The notes beneath the pieces are model-generated. The model had not been told where the DNA came from. It did no database searches and saw only the letters and a program-made list of their open reading frames with translations. A stretch of DNA of 64,000 nt from Xenorhabdus doucetiae (lineage in GTDB: Bacteria; Pseudomonadota; Gammaproteobacteria; Enterobacterales; Enterobacteriaceae): positions 1,860,001 to 1,924,000 of the forward strand of contig NZ_FO704550.1 of NCBI RefSeq assembly GCF_000968195.1, given 5' to 3'. Both the position numbers and the translations under genes were made by a program. Positions within the stretch are counted from its first letter, which is position 1, and each line of letters starts with the position of its first letter. Below, piece by piece: positions 25,282 to 34,394 of this stretch.

Positions 25282-26553
25282 ATGTCTAGCAATAACCTGA
25301 TTAAACAACTGCAAGAGCGGGGCCTTGTTGCCCAGGTAACGGATGAAGAGGCGTTAGCTGAGAGACTGGCGCAAGGTCCGGTTTCTCTCTATTGTGGCTT
25401 CGATCCGACCGCTGACAGCTTGCATTTGGGCCATCTGGTTCCCTTGCTGTGTTTAAAACGATTCCAACTTGCTGGGCACAAGCCTATTGCGTTGGTCGGT
25501 GGGGCAACAGGTTTAATTGGCGATCCCAGCTTTAAGGCAACGGAACGTAAATTAAACACAGAAGACACGGTCAAAGAGTGGGTTGAGAAAATTCGTCGTC
25601 AGGTTTCCCCATTCCTGAGTTTTGAGGGTGAAAATGGTGCAGAGTTAGCCAATAACTATGATTGGTTTGGTCAAATGGATGTGCTGACTTTCCTGCGTGA
25701 TATTGGTAAGCACTTCTCCGTAAACCAGATGATCAACAAAGAAGCGGTAAAACAGCGTCTTAACCGTGATGATGTTGGTATTTCGTACACCGAATTTTCT
25801 TATAATCTATTGCAGTCTTATGACTTTGCCAACCTGAATGGAAGATATGGTGTTGAATTACAAATTGGTGGTTCAGACCAGTGGGGCAACATTACTTCCG
25901 GTATCGATTTGACCCGTCGCCTGCACCAGAAACAAGTGTTTGGTATGACAGTGCCACTGATCACCAAGTCAGACGGAACTAAGTTTGGTAAGACAGAAGG
26001 TGGGGCGGTTTGGTTAGATCCGAAGAAAACCAGCCCGTACAAATTTTACCAGTTCTGGATCAACACAGCCGATACGGATGTTTACCGTTTCCTGAAATTC
26101 TTTACTTTCATGGACATTGAAGACATTAATGCGTTGGAAGAAGAAGATAAGAACAGCGGTAAAGCGCCACGTGCTCAATATGTATTGGCGGAACAAGTGA
26201 CAGGTATGGTGCATGGTGAAGAAGGTCTTGCCGCAGCGAAGCGCATCACTGAGAGTTTGTTCTCCGGAGCCATTGCTGATTTGACGGAGGATGATTTCGC
26301 TCAATTGGCACAAGATGGCATGCCGGCCATTGAACTTGAAAAAGATGCTGACCTGCAACAAGCACTGGTCATCGCTGAATTTGTTCCTTCCCGTGGGCAG
26401 GCCCGTACCATGATCAGCTCTAATGCAGTTTCCATCAACGGTGAGAAACAATCCGAACCGATGTATGTCTTTGCTGAGAGTGATCGTCTGTTTGGGCGTT
26501 ATAGTTTGTTACGCCGTGGCAAGAAACATTATTGCCTTATCACTTGGAAATAA
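25282..26553 (+). CDS. tyrS: Tyrosyl-tRNA synthetase
   Basis: A 423-residue class I synthetase (E. coli 424). The HIGH-type motif is HLGH (48-51) and the KMSKS-type motif is KFGKT (about 233). A C-terminal S4 RNA-binding domain is present (SRGQARTMISSNAVSINGEK). The ATG at 25282 has GGAG seven bases upstream; a longer frame from 25228 runs into the upstream repeat and is rejected. Confidence 0.97.
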   Translation: MSSNNLIKQLQERGLVAQVTDEEALAERLAQGPVSLYCGFDPTADSLHLGHLVPLLCLKRFQLAGHKPIALVGGATGLIGDPSFKATERKLNTEDTVKEWVEKIRRQVSPFLSFEGENGAELANNYDWFGQMDVLTFLRDIGKHFSVNQMINKEAVKQRLNRDDVGISYTEFSYNLLQSYDFANLNGRYGVELQIGGSDQWGNITSGIDLTRRLHQKQVFGMTVPLITKSDGTKFGKTEGGAVWLDPKKTSPYKFYQFWINTADTDVYRFLKFFTFMDIEDINALEEEDKNSGKAPRAQYVLAEQVTGMVHGEEGLAAAKRITESLFSGAIADLTEDDFAQLAQDGMPAIELEKDADLQQALVIAEFVPSRGQARTMISSNAVSINGEKQSEPMYVFAESDRLFGRYSLLRRGKKHYCLITWK

Positions 26554-26568
26554 CTAATTAATATATTA

Positions 26569-26596
26569 TTAAGGGCAACAATCATGTTGCCCTTAA
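26569..26596 (+). terminator. Terminator of tyrS
   Basis: TTAAGGGCAACA and TGTTGCCCTTAA form a perfect 12-bp stem around ATCA, 15 bases after the stop. TGTATTT follows. Confidence 0.8.
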
Positions 26597-26610
26597 TGTA
26601 TTTGGCAGCT

Positions 26611-26724
26611 TTATATATCCTATAAACTTCAAGTTGCCACTTGCAAGACGAAAGTCACTAATCATCTCCCTGCATCGTGGGGGAGATGATAAATGCACCT
26701 TGAAGTACGACAAATATCTATTCA
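26611..26724 (+). repeat. Dispersed palindromic intergenic repeat, family B, long copy 1
   Basis: The left arm TATAAACTTCAAGTTGCCAC and right arm ACCTTGAAGTACGACAAATA flank an insert of about 65 bases. The insert holds a hairpin (ATCATCTCCC../..GGGAGATGAT). It aligns with 43329-43420 through CTTGCAAGAC-type, ATCATCT.CCTGCATC and GGGAGAT blocks. Confidence 0.75.
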
Positions 26725-26754
26725 TAAATCAAAAATAATAAACTAGGCCTTATC

Positions 26755-27633
26755 ATGAACAATGTGCTTTCAATTCAGTCTCATGTTGTCTTTGGTCATG
26801 CAGGAAACAGCGCGACTGTTTTTCCGATGCGTCGTATGGGAGTGAACGTATGGGCATTAAATACGGTTCAATTTTCAAACCATACCCAATATCCTCAATG
26901 GCGTGGTTGTGTGATGCCGCCGGAACATTTGACTGAAATCGTGCAGGGAATTGGTGAAATTAATAAACTGGCCACCTGCAATGCCGTTCTGAGTGGTTAT
27001 ATCGGTTCTGCGGAACAGGGAAATGATATCCTTGATATCGTAAAACAGGTTAAAAAAGCCAATCCTGATGCCTGGTATTTTTGTGACCCTGTCATGGGAC
27101 ATCCAGAAAAAGGCTGTATCGTTGCCCCTGGGGTTGCTGAATTCTTCTGTGAAAAAGCATTACCTGACAGTGATATTATCGCACCTAATTTGTTGGAACT
27201 TGAAACACTGACTATGCGGAAAATTGGCAATGTAGAACAAGCGGTATCCGCAGCGCGTGAGTTATGTGAAAAAGGTCCCAAGATTGTACTGGTTAAGCAT
27301 TTAAGCCGTGCAGGTTATCAGGCAGATTGTTTTGAAATGCTTTTGGTGACGAAAGAACATAGTTGGCACATTAGCCGCCCATTAATTGATACGGGGGCAC
27401 GTCAGCCAGTGGGTGTTGGTGACTTAACCAGTGGTTTGTTCCTCGTTAATCTATTGAAAAGCCCATCTTTGACAAATGAAGCATTGCAAGCGGCTTTAGA
27501 ACATGTGGCAGCCGCAGTCTACGAAGTGATGTTGGAAACACAAAAGCGTGGGGAATATGAATTACAGCTTGTTGCTGCGCAAGATAAGATGGTCACGCCA
27601 GAACATCAATTTCATGCCGTAACAATAGACTGA
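26755..27633 (+). CDS. pdxY: Pyridoxal kinase PdxY
   Basis: A 292-residue ribokinase-like enzyme (E. coli 287) that phosphorylates pyridoxal in the B6 salvage pathway. Blocks SHVVFGHAGNSATVFPMRR (N-terminal) and QPVGVGDLTSG, the catalytic-aspartate loop near residue 222, are present. With pdxH 1.7 kb away, the region carries two B6 genes flanking tyrS, as in E. coli. Confidence 0.96.
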   Translation: MNNVLSIQSHVVFGHAGNSATVFPMRRMGVNVWALNTVQFSNHTQYPQWRGCVMPPEHLTEIVQGIGEINKLATCNAVLSGYIGSAEQGNDILDIVKQVKKANPDAWYFCDPVMGHPEKGCIVAPGVAEFFCEKALPDSDIIAPNLLELETLTMRKIGNVEQAVSAARELCEKGPKIVLVKHLSRAGYQADCFEMLLVTKEHSWHISRPLIDTGARQPVGVGDLTSGLFLVNLLKSPSLTNEALQAALEHVAAAVYEVMLETQKRGEYELQLVAAQDKMVTPEHQFHAVTID

Positions 27634-27664
27634 CGCAGGAAATGCAGGAAATAAAAAAAGAAAC

Positions 27665-27693
27665 AGTCCCAACCATAACTTATGGGTGGGACT
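27665..27693. terminator. Bidirectional terminator between pdxY and fabI
   Basis: AGTCCCAACCAT pairs with ATGGGTGGGACT (one mismatch) around 5 bases. An A-rich tract before and CTCTTTAAT after it allow function on both strands. Confidence 0.75.
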
Positions 27694-27717
27694 CTCTTTA
27701 ATATATCGGTGAGTTAT

Positions 27718-28506
27718 TTATTTTAACTCTAACTCATTCATGGCAGCGATGCTGAAACCACCGTCAACATGTAAAATCTCACCGGTAACACCACCGGCCA
27801 GATCTGAGCACAAGAAGGCAGCAGCATTACCGACATCTTCTGTTGTCACCGTGCGGCGAATAGGTGTCACAGCTTCACAATGTGCCAGCATCTTGCGGAA
27901 ATCCTTGATACCAGAAGCTGCCAGCGTACGGATTGGGCCGGCAGAGATACCATTGACGCGAATTCCTTCAACACCCATGGCATTGGCCATATAACGTACG
28001 TTTGCTTCCAGAGAGGCTTTCGCCAGACCCATAACGTTATAGTTAGGAATGGCACGCTCTGCACCCAGATAGCTCAAGGTCAGCAAGGCAGAACCCGGAT
28101 TCAGCATATGACGACAGACTTTCGCCATTGCAACGAAGCTATATGCACTAATGTCATGTGCAATTTTGAAACCTTCACGGCTGACAGCATTAACATAATC
28201 ACCATCAAGTTGATCAGCCGGTGCATAACCGATAGAGTGAACAAAACCATCGAATTTAGGCCAGACTTTACCCAGTTCAACGAATAATGCGTCGATACTT
28301 TCATCTTCAGCCACGTCACATGGCAGAACGATATTTGAATTCAGGGATGCAGCGAATTCTTCGACACGAGGTTTCAACTTGTCATTTTGGTAGGTAAAAG
28401 CCAGCTCTACGCCTTGATCGTGCATTGCCTTGGCAATTCCATAAGCGATAGACAGTTTGCTGGCGACGCCAGTAATGAGAATGCGCTTGCCGGTCATGAA
28501 ACCCAT
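27718..28506 (-). CDS. fabI: Enoyl-[acyl-carrier-protein] reductase (NADH)
   Basis: A 262-residue enzyme (E. coli 262) that completes each fatty acid elongation cycle and is the target of triclosan. The short-chain dehydrogenase fold shows GKRILITGVASKLSIAYGIA at the N-terminus, HSIGYAPADQL, and the Tyr-x6-Lys catalytic pair in NYNVMGLAKAS. The ATG at 28506 has AAGGA upstream; the longer frame arises from a 19-bp duplication in the leader. Confidence 0.97.
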   Translation of the reverse strand: MGFMTGKRILITGVASKLSIAYGIAKAMHDQGVELAFTYQNDKLKPRVEEFAASLNSNIVLPCDVAEDESIDALFVELGKVWPKFDGFVHSIGYAPADQLDGDYVNAVSREGFKIAHDISAYSFVAMAKVCRHMLNPGSALLTLSYLGAERAIPNYNVMGLAKASLEANVRYMANAMGVEGIRVNGISAGPIRTLAASGIKDFRKMLAHCEAVTPIRRTVTTEDVGNAAAFLCSDLAGGVTGEILHVDGGFSIAAMNELELK

Positions 28507-28518
28507 AGCAGTATCCTT

Positions 28519-28556
28519 ATTGTTCTTTGTGATCAAAATTGTTCTTTGTGATCAAA
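28519..28556. repeat. Exact 19-bp tandem duplication in the fabI leader
   Basis: ATTGTTCTTTGTGATCAAA is repeated twice with no gap, 13-50 bases upstream of the fabI ATG. Confidence 0.95.
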
Positions 28557-28712
28557 CACCAAAAGTCATGGGGAAACAGAAATAATCAATATTTAACCAT
28601 GACTGCGGTATTTATGGTGAATAAACGGAGATGATTCTACCACGCCGGAGGGAAATGTGGTGAGTTTCCCATGCTGTTCCGATCAGTGATTAAAATACCT
28701 CCACTAAAAACA

Positions 28713-29522
28713 TTAGGTGAGATCCTGTCGCCATGCTTCGGCAGACAAGGCTTCACCGAAATGGCTGGCGATTAATTTTCGGGTAATATCATGCAACGGA
28801 GAAGCCAGAACCTCCGCCGTATTACCACGCTCGACAACTTCCCCTTGGTGCATCACCAGCACTTGATCGCTGATATGTTTCATCATACCGAGATGTTGGG
28901 TGACATAAATATATGAAATACCGTGTTTTTCCTGTAATTCCAGCATCAGGTTAATGATTTGGGAACGCATCGACATATCAAGGGAAGCCAAAGCTTCATC
29001 TGCAACGATGATTTGTGGTTGCAATATTAACGCCCGTGCCAACGCCACACGCTGTTTCTGTCCTGATGCGAGCATATGTGGATAATAATTGGCATGATCT
29101 GGCAGTAGACCAACCTGACGCAATGTTTGGTTGATGCGTTTTTCCCGTTCAGAGGGGGATAGCTCGGTATTCAGGATTAACGGCATATCCAGAATTTGGC
29201 CAATGCGCTGACGAGGATTCAGTGATGTACTGGGGTCCTGAAAAATCATGCGAATGCGCTGGCTGCGATAGCTGTAATCCCCGTAAGACAGTTTATGACC
29301 ATTAATCAGAATTTCACCTGACGTTGGTTCAATAACCCCCGATAACATTCTTGCTAATGTGGATTTACCGGAGCCATTTGCACCAAGGATAGCCAGTGTT
29401 TTTTTCGGTTGTAGGATAAAGCTCACGGGTTTTACGGCGTCAAGCTGATGATGGCGAAATAATCCCATTTGATAGCGAAATGTTTTCGTCAGGTTTTTCA
29501 CTTCCAGTAATGTTTCAACCAC
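28713..29522 (-). CDS. sapF: Sap transport system ATP-binding protein SapF
   Basis: A 269-residue ABC ATPase (E. coli 268). Walker A is GANGSGKS (47-54), the signature is ASGQKQRVALARAL and Walker B is IIVADEAL. It is the last gene of sapABCDF, starting on the base after the sapD stop. Sap transporters give resistance to antimicrobial peptides in several pathogens, and SapBCDF is linked to putrescine export in E. coli; the substrate here cannot be read from sequence. Confidence 0.95.
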   Translation of the reverse strand: MVETLLEVKNLTKTFRYQMGLFRHHQLDAVKPVSFILQPKKTLAILGANGSGKSTLARMLSGVIEPTSGEILINGHKLSYGDYSYRSQRIRMIFQDPSTSLNPRQRIGQILDMPLILNTELSPSEREKRINQTLRQVGLLPDHANYYPHMLASGQKQRVALARALILQPQIIVADEALASLDMSMRSQIINLMLELQEKHGISYIYVTQHLGMMKHISDQVLVMHQGEVVERGNTAEVLASPLHDITRKLIASHFGEALSAEAWRQDLT

Positions 29523-30515
29523 TTACGGCTCCTCCATATTCAAAGGGAAATGGCAGGCGAATGTATGGTTCTTAATCACCCGTAATCGTGGGGTTGCAAT
29601 GCAGGTTTTCTGTGCATAAGGACAGCGTGGTCCTAAACGGCAACCTACCGGCAGATGTTCCAGTGATGGAATAGCGCCAGGCAACGTATTTAGCCTGCTT
29701 TTGTGTGGTAACGGACTACCAAAATCAGGAATTGAACGGATCAGTGCTTGCGTATAGGGGTGATACGGTTTCACCAGCAACTCATCAGGGGTGGCACTTT
29801 CCACGGTTTGGCCGCAATACAGCACATTGATGCGTTTGACCAGTTTACTCATCATTTGCAGGTCATGACTGATTAACAGGATAGTCATGTTGTTGTTCTG
29901 GTTCAGGCTCGACAGCAAACGGAAGATTTGCGCCTGTGTCGTAGGTTCCATGGCATTGGTTGGCTCATCGGCAATCAGCAACCGGGGTTGGTTGGCAAGT
30001 GCAATGGCAATCATCACTTTTTGACATTCACCTTCGGTTAATTCATAAGGATAGCTGTGCATAATGTCATCGTGATCTTTAATACCAACGCGGTGCAACA
30101 ACTCAACTGCACGGCGTTTTCGCCAATTAATTCTTTGCCACCAACGGCCTTTATACGTCCACCCAGGAATAGATTGAATAATCTGTTTACCCACATTTTC
30201 TGAGGGATCGAGACATGACTGAGGTTCCTGAAAGATCATTGAAATATTATGCCCAATCACCTTGCGGCGCTGCCGCGGTGTCAGGCGCAATAAATCAATA
30301 TCGTTAAAACGAAAACGATCAGCGGTCACGATAAGGTTTTCTTTTGCAACACCACAAATCGCTTTGGCAATCAAACTCTTACCTGAACCTGATTCGCCGG
30401 CCAGACCCAGAATTTCACCTTCCGTCAGTGAAATACTCATCCGGTCAACCGCTTTGACGGGACCTTCTGCCGTCATAAATTCAATGGTGAGGTTTCGAAT
30501 ATCAAGTAATGGCAT
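29523..30515 (-). CDS. sapD: Sap transport system ATP-binding protein SapD
   Basis: A 330-residue ABC ATPase of the peptide/nickel type (same length as E. coli SapD). Walker A is GESGSGKS (40-47), the signature is atypical (LTEGECQKV) and Walker B is LLIADEPTNAM. A C-terminal oligopeptide-transporter extension holds cysteine pairs (CRLGPRCPYAQKTC). It overlaps the end of sapC by one base. Confidence 0.95.
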   Translation of the reverse strand: MPLLDIRNLTIEFMTAEGPVKAVDRMSISLTEGEILGLAGESGSGKSLIAKAICGVAKENLIVTADRFRFNDIDLLRLTPRQRRKVIGHNISMIFQEPQSCLDPSENVGKQIIQSIPGWTYKGRWWQRINWRKRRAVELLHRVGIKDHDDIMHSYPYELTEGECQKVMIAIALANQPRLLIADEPTNAMEPTTQAQIFRLLSSLNQNNNMTILLISHDLQMMSKLVKRINVLYCGQTVESATPDELLVKPYHPYTQALIRSIPDFGSPLPHKSRLNTLPGAIPSLEHLPVGCRLGPRCPYAQKTCIATPRLRVIKNHTFACHFPLNMEEP

Positions 30516-31402
30516 TATTCGACTCCTGCGTTAATCGCGCGGTGAAGGCCGTCACCCAGTAAATTAACCAACAGAACACTCAGCATAATAACGGCTCCGG
30601 GCAACATCACAGTCCAGGGGGCGGCATAGATTAATTCTAATGAGTCTCCCAACATGGTTCCCCATTCGGGGGAGGGCAATTGAGCACCCAGATTGAGAAA
30701 CCCCAGCGCAGCAATATCAAGAATAGCGATGGAGAGAGCACGGGTTAACTCACTGACTATCACCGCCGTGATATTGGGAAGAACAGCGTAGCGTAAAATA
30801 TGGTAGTTTGACGCCCCGTCCAGACGTGCTGCGATAATGTACTCTTTATCCAGTTCGTCATGTACAGCAGTATAAACGGTACGTACTATTCTTGGCAGTA
30901 GTGCCAGCGAAATGGCAATCATGGCATGGTGCAGGCTGGCGCCAACAAAGGCCACGACAATGATAGCCAGTAGCAATGAAGGAATAGCGAGCAAGGTATC
31001 AAGAATATGATTCAGAATGGCCGACTTTAACCCATGAGTCATGCCGGCAAGGCTACCGATGATTAATCCGACAATGGCCGCTGCCGCAGTGGCCACCAAT
31101 GCCCCGCCAAATGTGGATGATGTACCAATCAATAAACGGCTGAAAATATCACGGCCAAGATCGTCAGTTCCGAGGAAAAAAGCGACATTGCCGTGATGCG
31201 ACCATGAAGGTGGCATAAGTTGAGCCATAAATTGTTGATCAAGCCGGTATGGGGCAAGGTAATTTCCTAACAGGCTTAGTGTCATTAAAATTAATACCCC
31301 ATAAAAACCCGTCATTGCCAATATATCCGCATAGAAGAATCGCCAGATAACTTTCGATGGCGACGGCATTTTCTTTTCTCGGTAAAAATTATCTAAGGGC
31401 AT
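30515..31402 (-). CDS. sapC: Sap transport system permease SapC
   Basis: A 295-residue inner membrane permease (E. coli 296) of the DppC/OppC type, with about six hydrophobic segments and the EAA loop ARLDGASNYHILRYAVLPN for contact with the ATPases. Its start lies inside sapB (14-base overlap). Confidence 0.95.
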   Translation of the reverse strand: MPLDNFYREKKMPSPSKVIWRFFYADILAMTGFYGVLILMTLSLLGNYLAPYRLDQQFMAQLMPPSWSHHGNVAFFLGTDDLGRDIFSRLLIGTSSTFGGALVATAAAAIVGLIIGSLAGMTHGLKSAILNHILDTLLAIPSLLLAIIVVAFVGASLHHAMIAISLALLPRIVRTVYTAVHDELDKEYIIAARLDGASNYHILRYAVLPNITAVIVSELTRALSIAILDIAALGFLNLGAQLPSPEWGTMLGDSLELIYAAPWTVMLPGAVIMLSVLLVNLLGDGLHRAINAGVE

Positions 31403-32354
31403 ACCATTCCTTATGCTTCAGGGGATTAGCCATTGCTCCAATAATATCTGTCAGAATATTCACTGAAATAACCAGCGTTCCTATTACCATAACGCCGGCT
31501 GAGATTGCGGAATAATCCTGCTGGCGGATAGCAGTGATGAGCCAACGTCCTAAACCTGGCCAGTTAAAGACCTGCTCTGTCACCATCGCTAATGTGAGCA
31601 TGGTTGAAAATTGTAATCCCAGCTTAGGAATGATAGGCGGCAAAGCGTTATGCAGTAAGTGACGGCGGATGATAGTCAGCCGGGATAGACCCCGTGTTGC
31701 TGCTGATTTGATATAGTTTTCGCCTGAAACCTCTTCCGTACTGTTACGCATCAAACGGATAACTTCCGTTGTCGGGGCGACGGCCAGTGTGATAACAGGC
31801 AGGATCATATGCAGGATCACACTCATGATCATTTCATTGCGATAGGGTGCCTTGGACAGCCAAGCATCAATCAGGGCGGAACCGGTTACCGGCTCCATCC
31901 GATAGAGCAAATCAAACCGTCCCGAAACCGGTAGCCAGCCTAAATAAAGTGAAAAAAGCAGGGTCAGCAGCAAAGCCAGCCAGAAAACCGGAATGGAAAA
32001 ACCACACAGGGCAAATGTGCTGATAATGATATCGGCTTTTTTGTTGCGCCAGACACCGGCAATAATCCCAAGCGGGATACCGATTAACAACGCGATGGAA
32101 AATGAAAGGACACACAGCTCCATCGTGGCAGGCAGCACCGCATACAGTTGCTCAATAATGCGTTCCCCATTAATTCTGGAAATACCAAAATCCCATTGGA
32201 GCAAGCTGCGGAAATAGTAGACATAGGCGTCTGACAGCGATGCACCACTCAACGTACCATGAGGGGTAAAATACATCAGGCTGAAACTGATTAATGAAAG
32301 AAAAAACAGCGTCACAACCAGAATCAGCAAACGACGTAAGATATAAATAATCAT
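31389..32354 (-). CDS. sapB: Sap transport system permease SapB
   Basis: A 321-residue permease (E. coli 321) of the DppB/OppB type with six hydrophobic segments and the EAA-like loop ATRGLSRLTIIRRHLLHNAL. The start overlaps the sapA stop by four bases, so translation is probably coupled. Confidence 0.95.
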   Translation of the reverse strand: MIIYILRRLLILVVTLFFLSLISFSLMYFTPHGTLSGASLSDAYVYYFRSLLQWDFGISRINGERIIEQLYAVLPATMELCVLSFSIALLIGIPLGIIAGVWRNKKADIIISTFALCGFSIPVFWLALLLTLLFSLYLGWLPVSGRFDLLYRMEPVTGSALIDAWLSKAPYRNEMIMSVILHMILPVITLAVAPTTEVIRLMRNSTEEVSGENYIKSAATRGLSRLTIIRRHLLHNALPPIIPKLGLQFSTMLTLAMVTEQVFNWPGLGRWLITAIRQQDYSAISAGVMVIGTLVISVNILTDIIGAMANPLKHKEWYALR

Positions 32355-34090
32355 TTGCTTCCCTTATTATTTTCATCGGAAATGTCGGTTTCCTGTTCAC
32401 GGTAAACTCGGTCAAAGGCGCTATTGCCAAATGGGCTGAGTACCAATCCTTTGATGTTATAACGCGAGATTTGCAAACGCATCGCATAAGCCAGTGGCAA
32501 GACGGGTAATTGTTGCGCGAGAATTTCTTGGGCAACATGATAATTTTTGATGCGTGAAGCCAGTTGTTGATTCAATAAGGCTTGACGTAAGGCATCATCA
32601 AAAGCTGAACTGCACCAACGGCTGAGATTCGTTTGTGACGCAATGGCGGCGCAACTTAATAATGGACGGAAAAAACTATCCGGATCGTTGCTGTCAGTAG
32701 ACCAGCCTGCCAGTGTCATATCGTGAGTCTTATCCATCAACTGGTTTTCCTGAAAACGGCCTTCGACGGGACGGATAGCGATCTTAATACCCACTTGGGC
32801 TAAATCTGCCTGAATCAGCTCCGCCATTTTCAGCGGGCTTGGATTATAGGCTTGTGAAGCCGTTGGCACCCATAACGTTAACTCCAGTCCACTTAACCCC
32901 AGGTTATGTAATATCTGGCGGGATTTTTCAGGATTGTATTCGGTGACTTCAGCACGGTTATCATACGCCCATGATGCACGGGGCAAAATAGAGGCCGCTG
33001 TCTCTGCCGTGCCATAGTAAATGGACTTCATCAGGCGTTGGTTATTGATGGCATAGGCAATGGCTTGGCGAACGGCTAACTGATCCAACGGTGGCTTACT
33101 GGTGTTAAAAGCCAGATAGGCAATATTCATGCCTGAGCGTAATGTCTGACGTAAATTGGGATCATCATGCAGAATGTTCCACTGGTTAGCATCGGGATAA
33201 GCCAATACATCGCATTCCCCTGTGAGCAGTTTTGAGATCCTGCCCGTGCCACCCGCGCCGGTATCTATCACAACCTGTTCCATGCGCGGCTTGCCTTTCC
33301 AATAGTTATCATGGCGAACAAGGCGGATAAATTGGTTCATCTGATAATCTTCCAGCATGAAGGGACCGGTTCCGACTGGTTTCCAATCTATTTGCCCCTG
33401 CCGATTCACTTGTTGCAATTTTTGCGCATATTCCTGCGACAAGATAGGGGCATAATGGGTTGCCAGGTGCCAGAGAAAAGAGGCGTCGGGAGCATTGAGG
33501 CGAAATTCAACCGTATATTTGTCGATTTTCTCAATATCCTTGACTGAATCACCAAATTGCAAACTATCAAAATAGGGATAATAACCCCCATTCACATCAT
33601 GATAATAATGTGTTTTATCGAAAACGCGGCGAAAGCTGAAAACAACATCATCCGCGTTCATCGTGCGGGTCGGGGTAAACCAATCGGTTGATTGGAAAGC
33701 AACATGGTGACGCAGATAAAATCGGTAGGTTGCACCATTGTCCCGAACTTCCCAATCAGCAGCCAGTTCAGGAACCAGACGATAAGTCAGGGGATCGACG
33801 CCCAGCAGGCGATTATAAATCTGTGCAGCCAGCGTATCCACGGCCAGACCGCTGATCGCCATTTGGGGATTAAACGTATTCAAATTGCCATTAACACAAT
33901 AGATAAAGCCGTTCTGCCGTAAGCCCGCCGAGATGTGGGGCAGGCTTTCTGAGCTGTTGTTCGCCCTCAATTCTGGGATCGTTTTGATGGGGTCGGTGAC
34001 AGGTTCCGCAAGCGTTTCTGGAGTAGCATTCTTGGCCGCCAGAGTCGGGGCGGAAATCAATAATATGATCCAGTAAATCAAATAGCGCAT
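32351..34090 (-). CDS. sapA: Sap transport system periplasmic binding protein SapA
   Basis: A 579-residue family-5 extracellular solute-binding protein with a signal peptide (residues 1-18, cut after TLA). It is about 30 residues longer than E. coli SapA (547); the extra length is a polar N-terminal segment (about 19-55). Family blocks include RHHVAFQSTDWFTPTRTMNA and GTAETAASILPRASWAYDN. It is the first gene of sapABCDF. RyhB and pspF lie upstream. Confidence 0.95.
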   Translation of the reverse strand: MRYLIYWIILLISAPTLAAKNATPETLAEPVTDPIKTIPELRANNSSESLPHISAGLRQNGFIYCVNGNLNTFNPQMAISGLAVDTLAAQIYNRLLGVDPLTYRLVPELAADWEVRDNGATYRFYLRHHVAFQSTDWFTPTRTMNADDVVFSFRRVFDKTHYYHDVNGGYYPYFDSLQFGDSVKDIEKIDKYTVEFRLNAPDASFLWHLATHYAPILSQEYAQKLQQVNRQGQIDWKPVGTGPFMLEDYQMNQFIRLVRHDNYWKGKPRMEQVVIDTGAGGTGRISKLLTGECDVLAYPDANQWNILHDDPNLRQTLRSGMNIAYLAFNTSKPPLDQLAVRQAIAYAINNQRLMKSIYYGTAETAASILPRASWAYDNRAEVTEYNPEKSRQILHNLGLSGLELTLWVPTASQAYNPSPLKMAELIQADLAQVGIKIAIRPVEGRFQENQLMDKTHDMTLAGWSTDSNDPDSFFRPLLSCAAIASQTNLSRWCSSAFDDALRQALLNQQLASRIKNYHVAQEILAQQLPVLPLAYAMRLQISRYNIKGLVLSPFGNSAFDRVYREQETDISDENNKGSK

Positions 34091-34174
34091 ATAAAATATC
34101 AGTCATAAAAAAGAGTTTGGCCATTGTAACTTAATTGACATTTTTTGCTAAAAACAACGGCTAGATCACGATAG

Positions 34175-34233
34175 TGAGAAATATTCTCAATAAAGTGCTT
34201 TACAAAAATAACTGAGAAGCATTATCATTCTCA
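34175..34233 (+). promoter_or_regulatory. ryhB promoter with two Fur-box-like palindromes
   Basis: TGAGAAATATTCTCA (34175-34189) and TGAGAAGCATTATCA (34213-34227) both fit the 7-1-7 Fur pattern. The second overlaps a promoter made of TTTACA (34199-34204), an 18-base spacer and TATCAT (34223-34228). Start is expected near 34236. Iron-loaded Fur would block this promoter, as for E. coli ryhB. Confidence 0.75.
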
Positions 34234-34236
34234 TGT

Positions 34237-34350
34237 GCTTTCGGGAAGACACCTTTGTCATATCAAATATGTCATCTCAGGAAGGGCACGACATTGCTCA
34301 CATTGCTTCCAGTATTTTTATTAGCCGGCTCGGGTGCCGGCTATTTTTTT
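34237..34350 (+). ncRNA. ryhB: RyhB iron-responsive small RNA
   Basis: The core CACGACATTGCTCACATTGC followed by TTCCAGTATT (34287-34316) is the same as in E. coli RyhB. A strong terminator follows (AGCCGGC..GCCGGCT and seven T). The 5' part shares GGGAAGAC with E. coli but is longer, giving about 114 nt against about 90. RyhB is an Hfq-dependent sRNA that represses iron-using proteins when iron is scarce. E. coli ryhB lies elsewhere (by yhhX); here it lies between sapA and pspF. A small frame through it is a shadow. Confidence 0.93.
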
Positions 34351-34394
34351 ATCTCTCCACCTATCCCTCGTTCGCTTGCTTGAACAGATCATCT

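Noticed and set aside
28650..28670. GGGAAA/TTTCCC hairpin as sapF terminator
   Set aside because: Only a 6-bp stem, no T run on the minus strand; not convincing.
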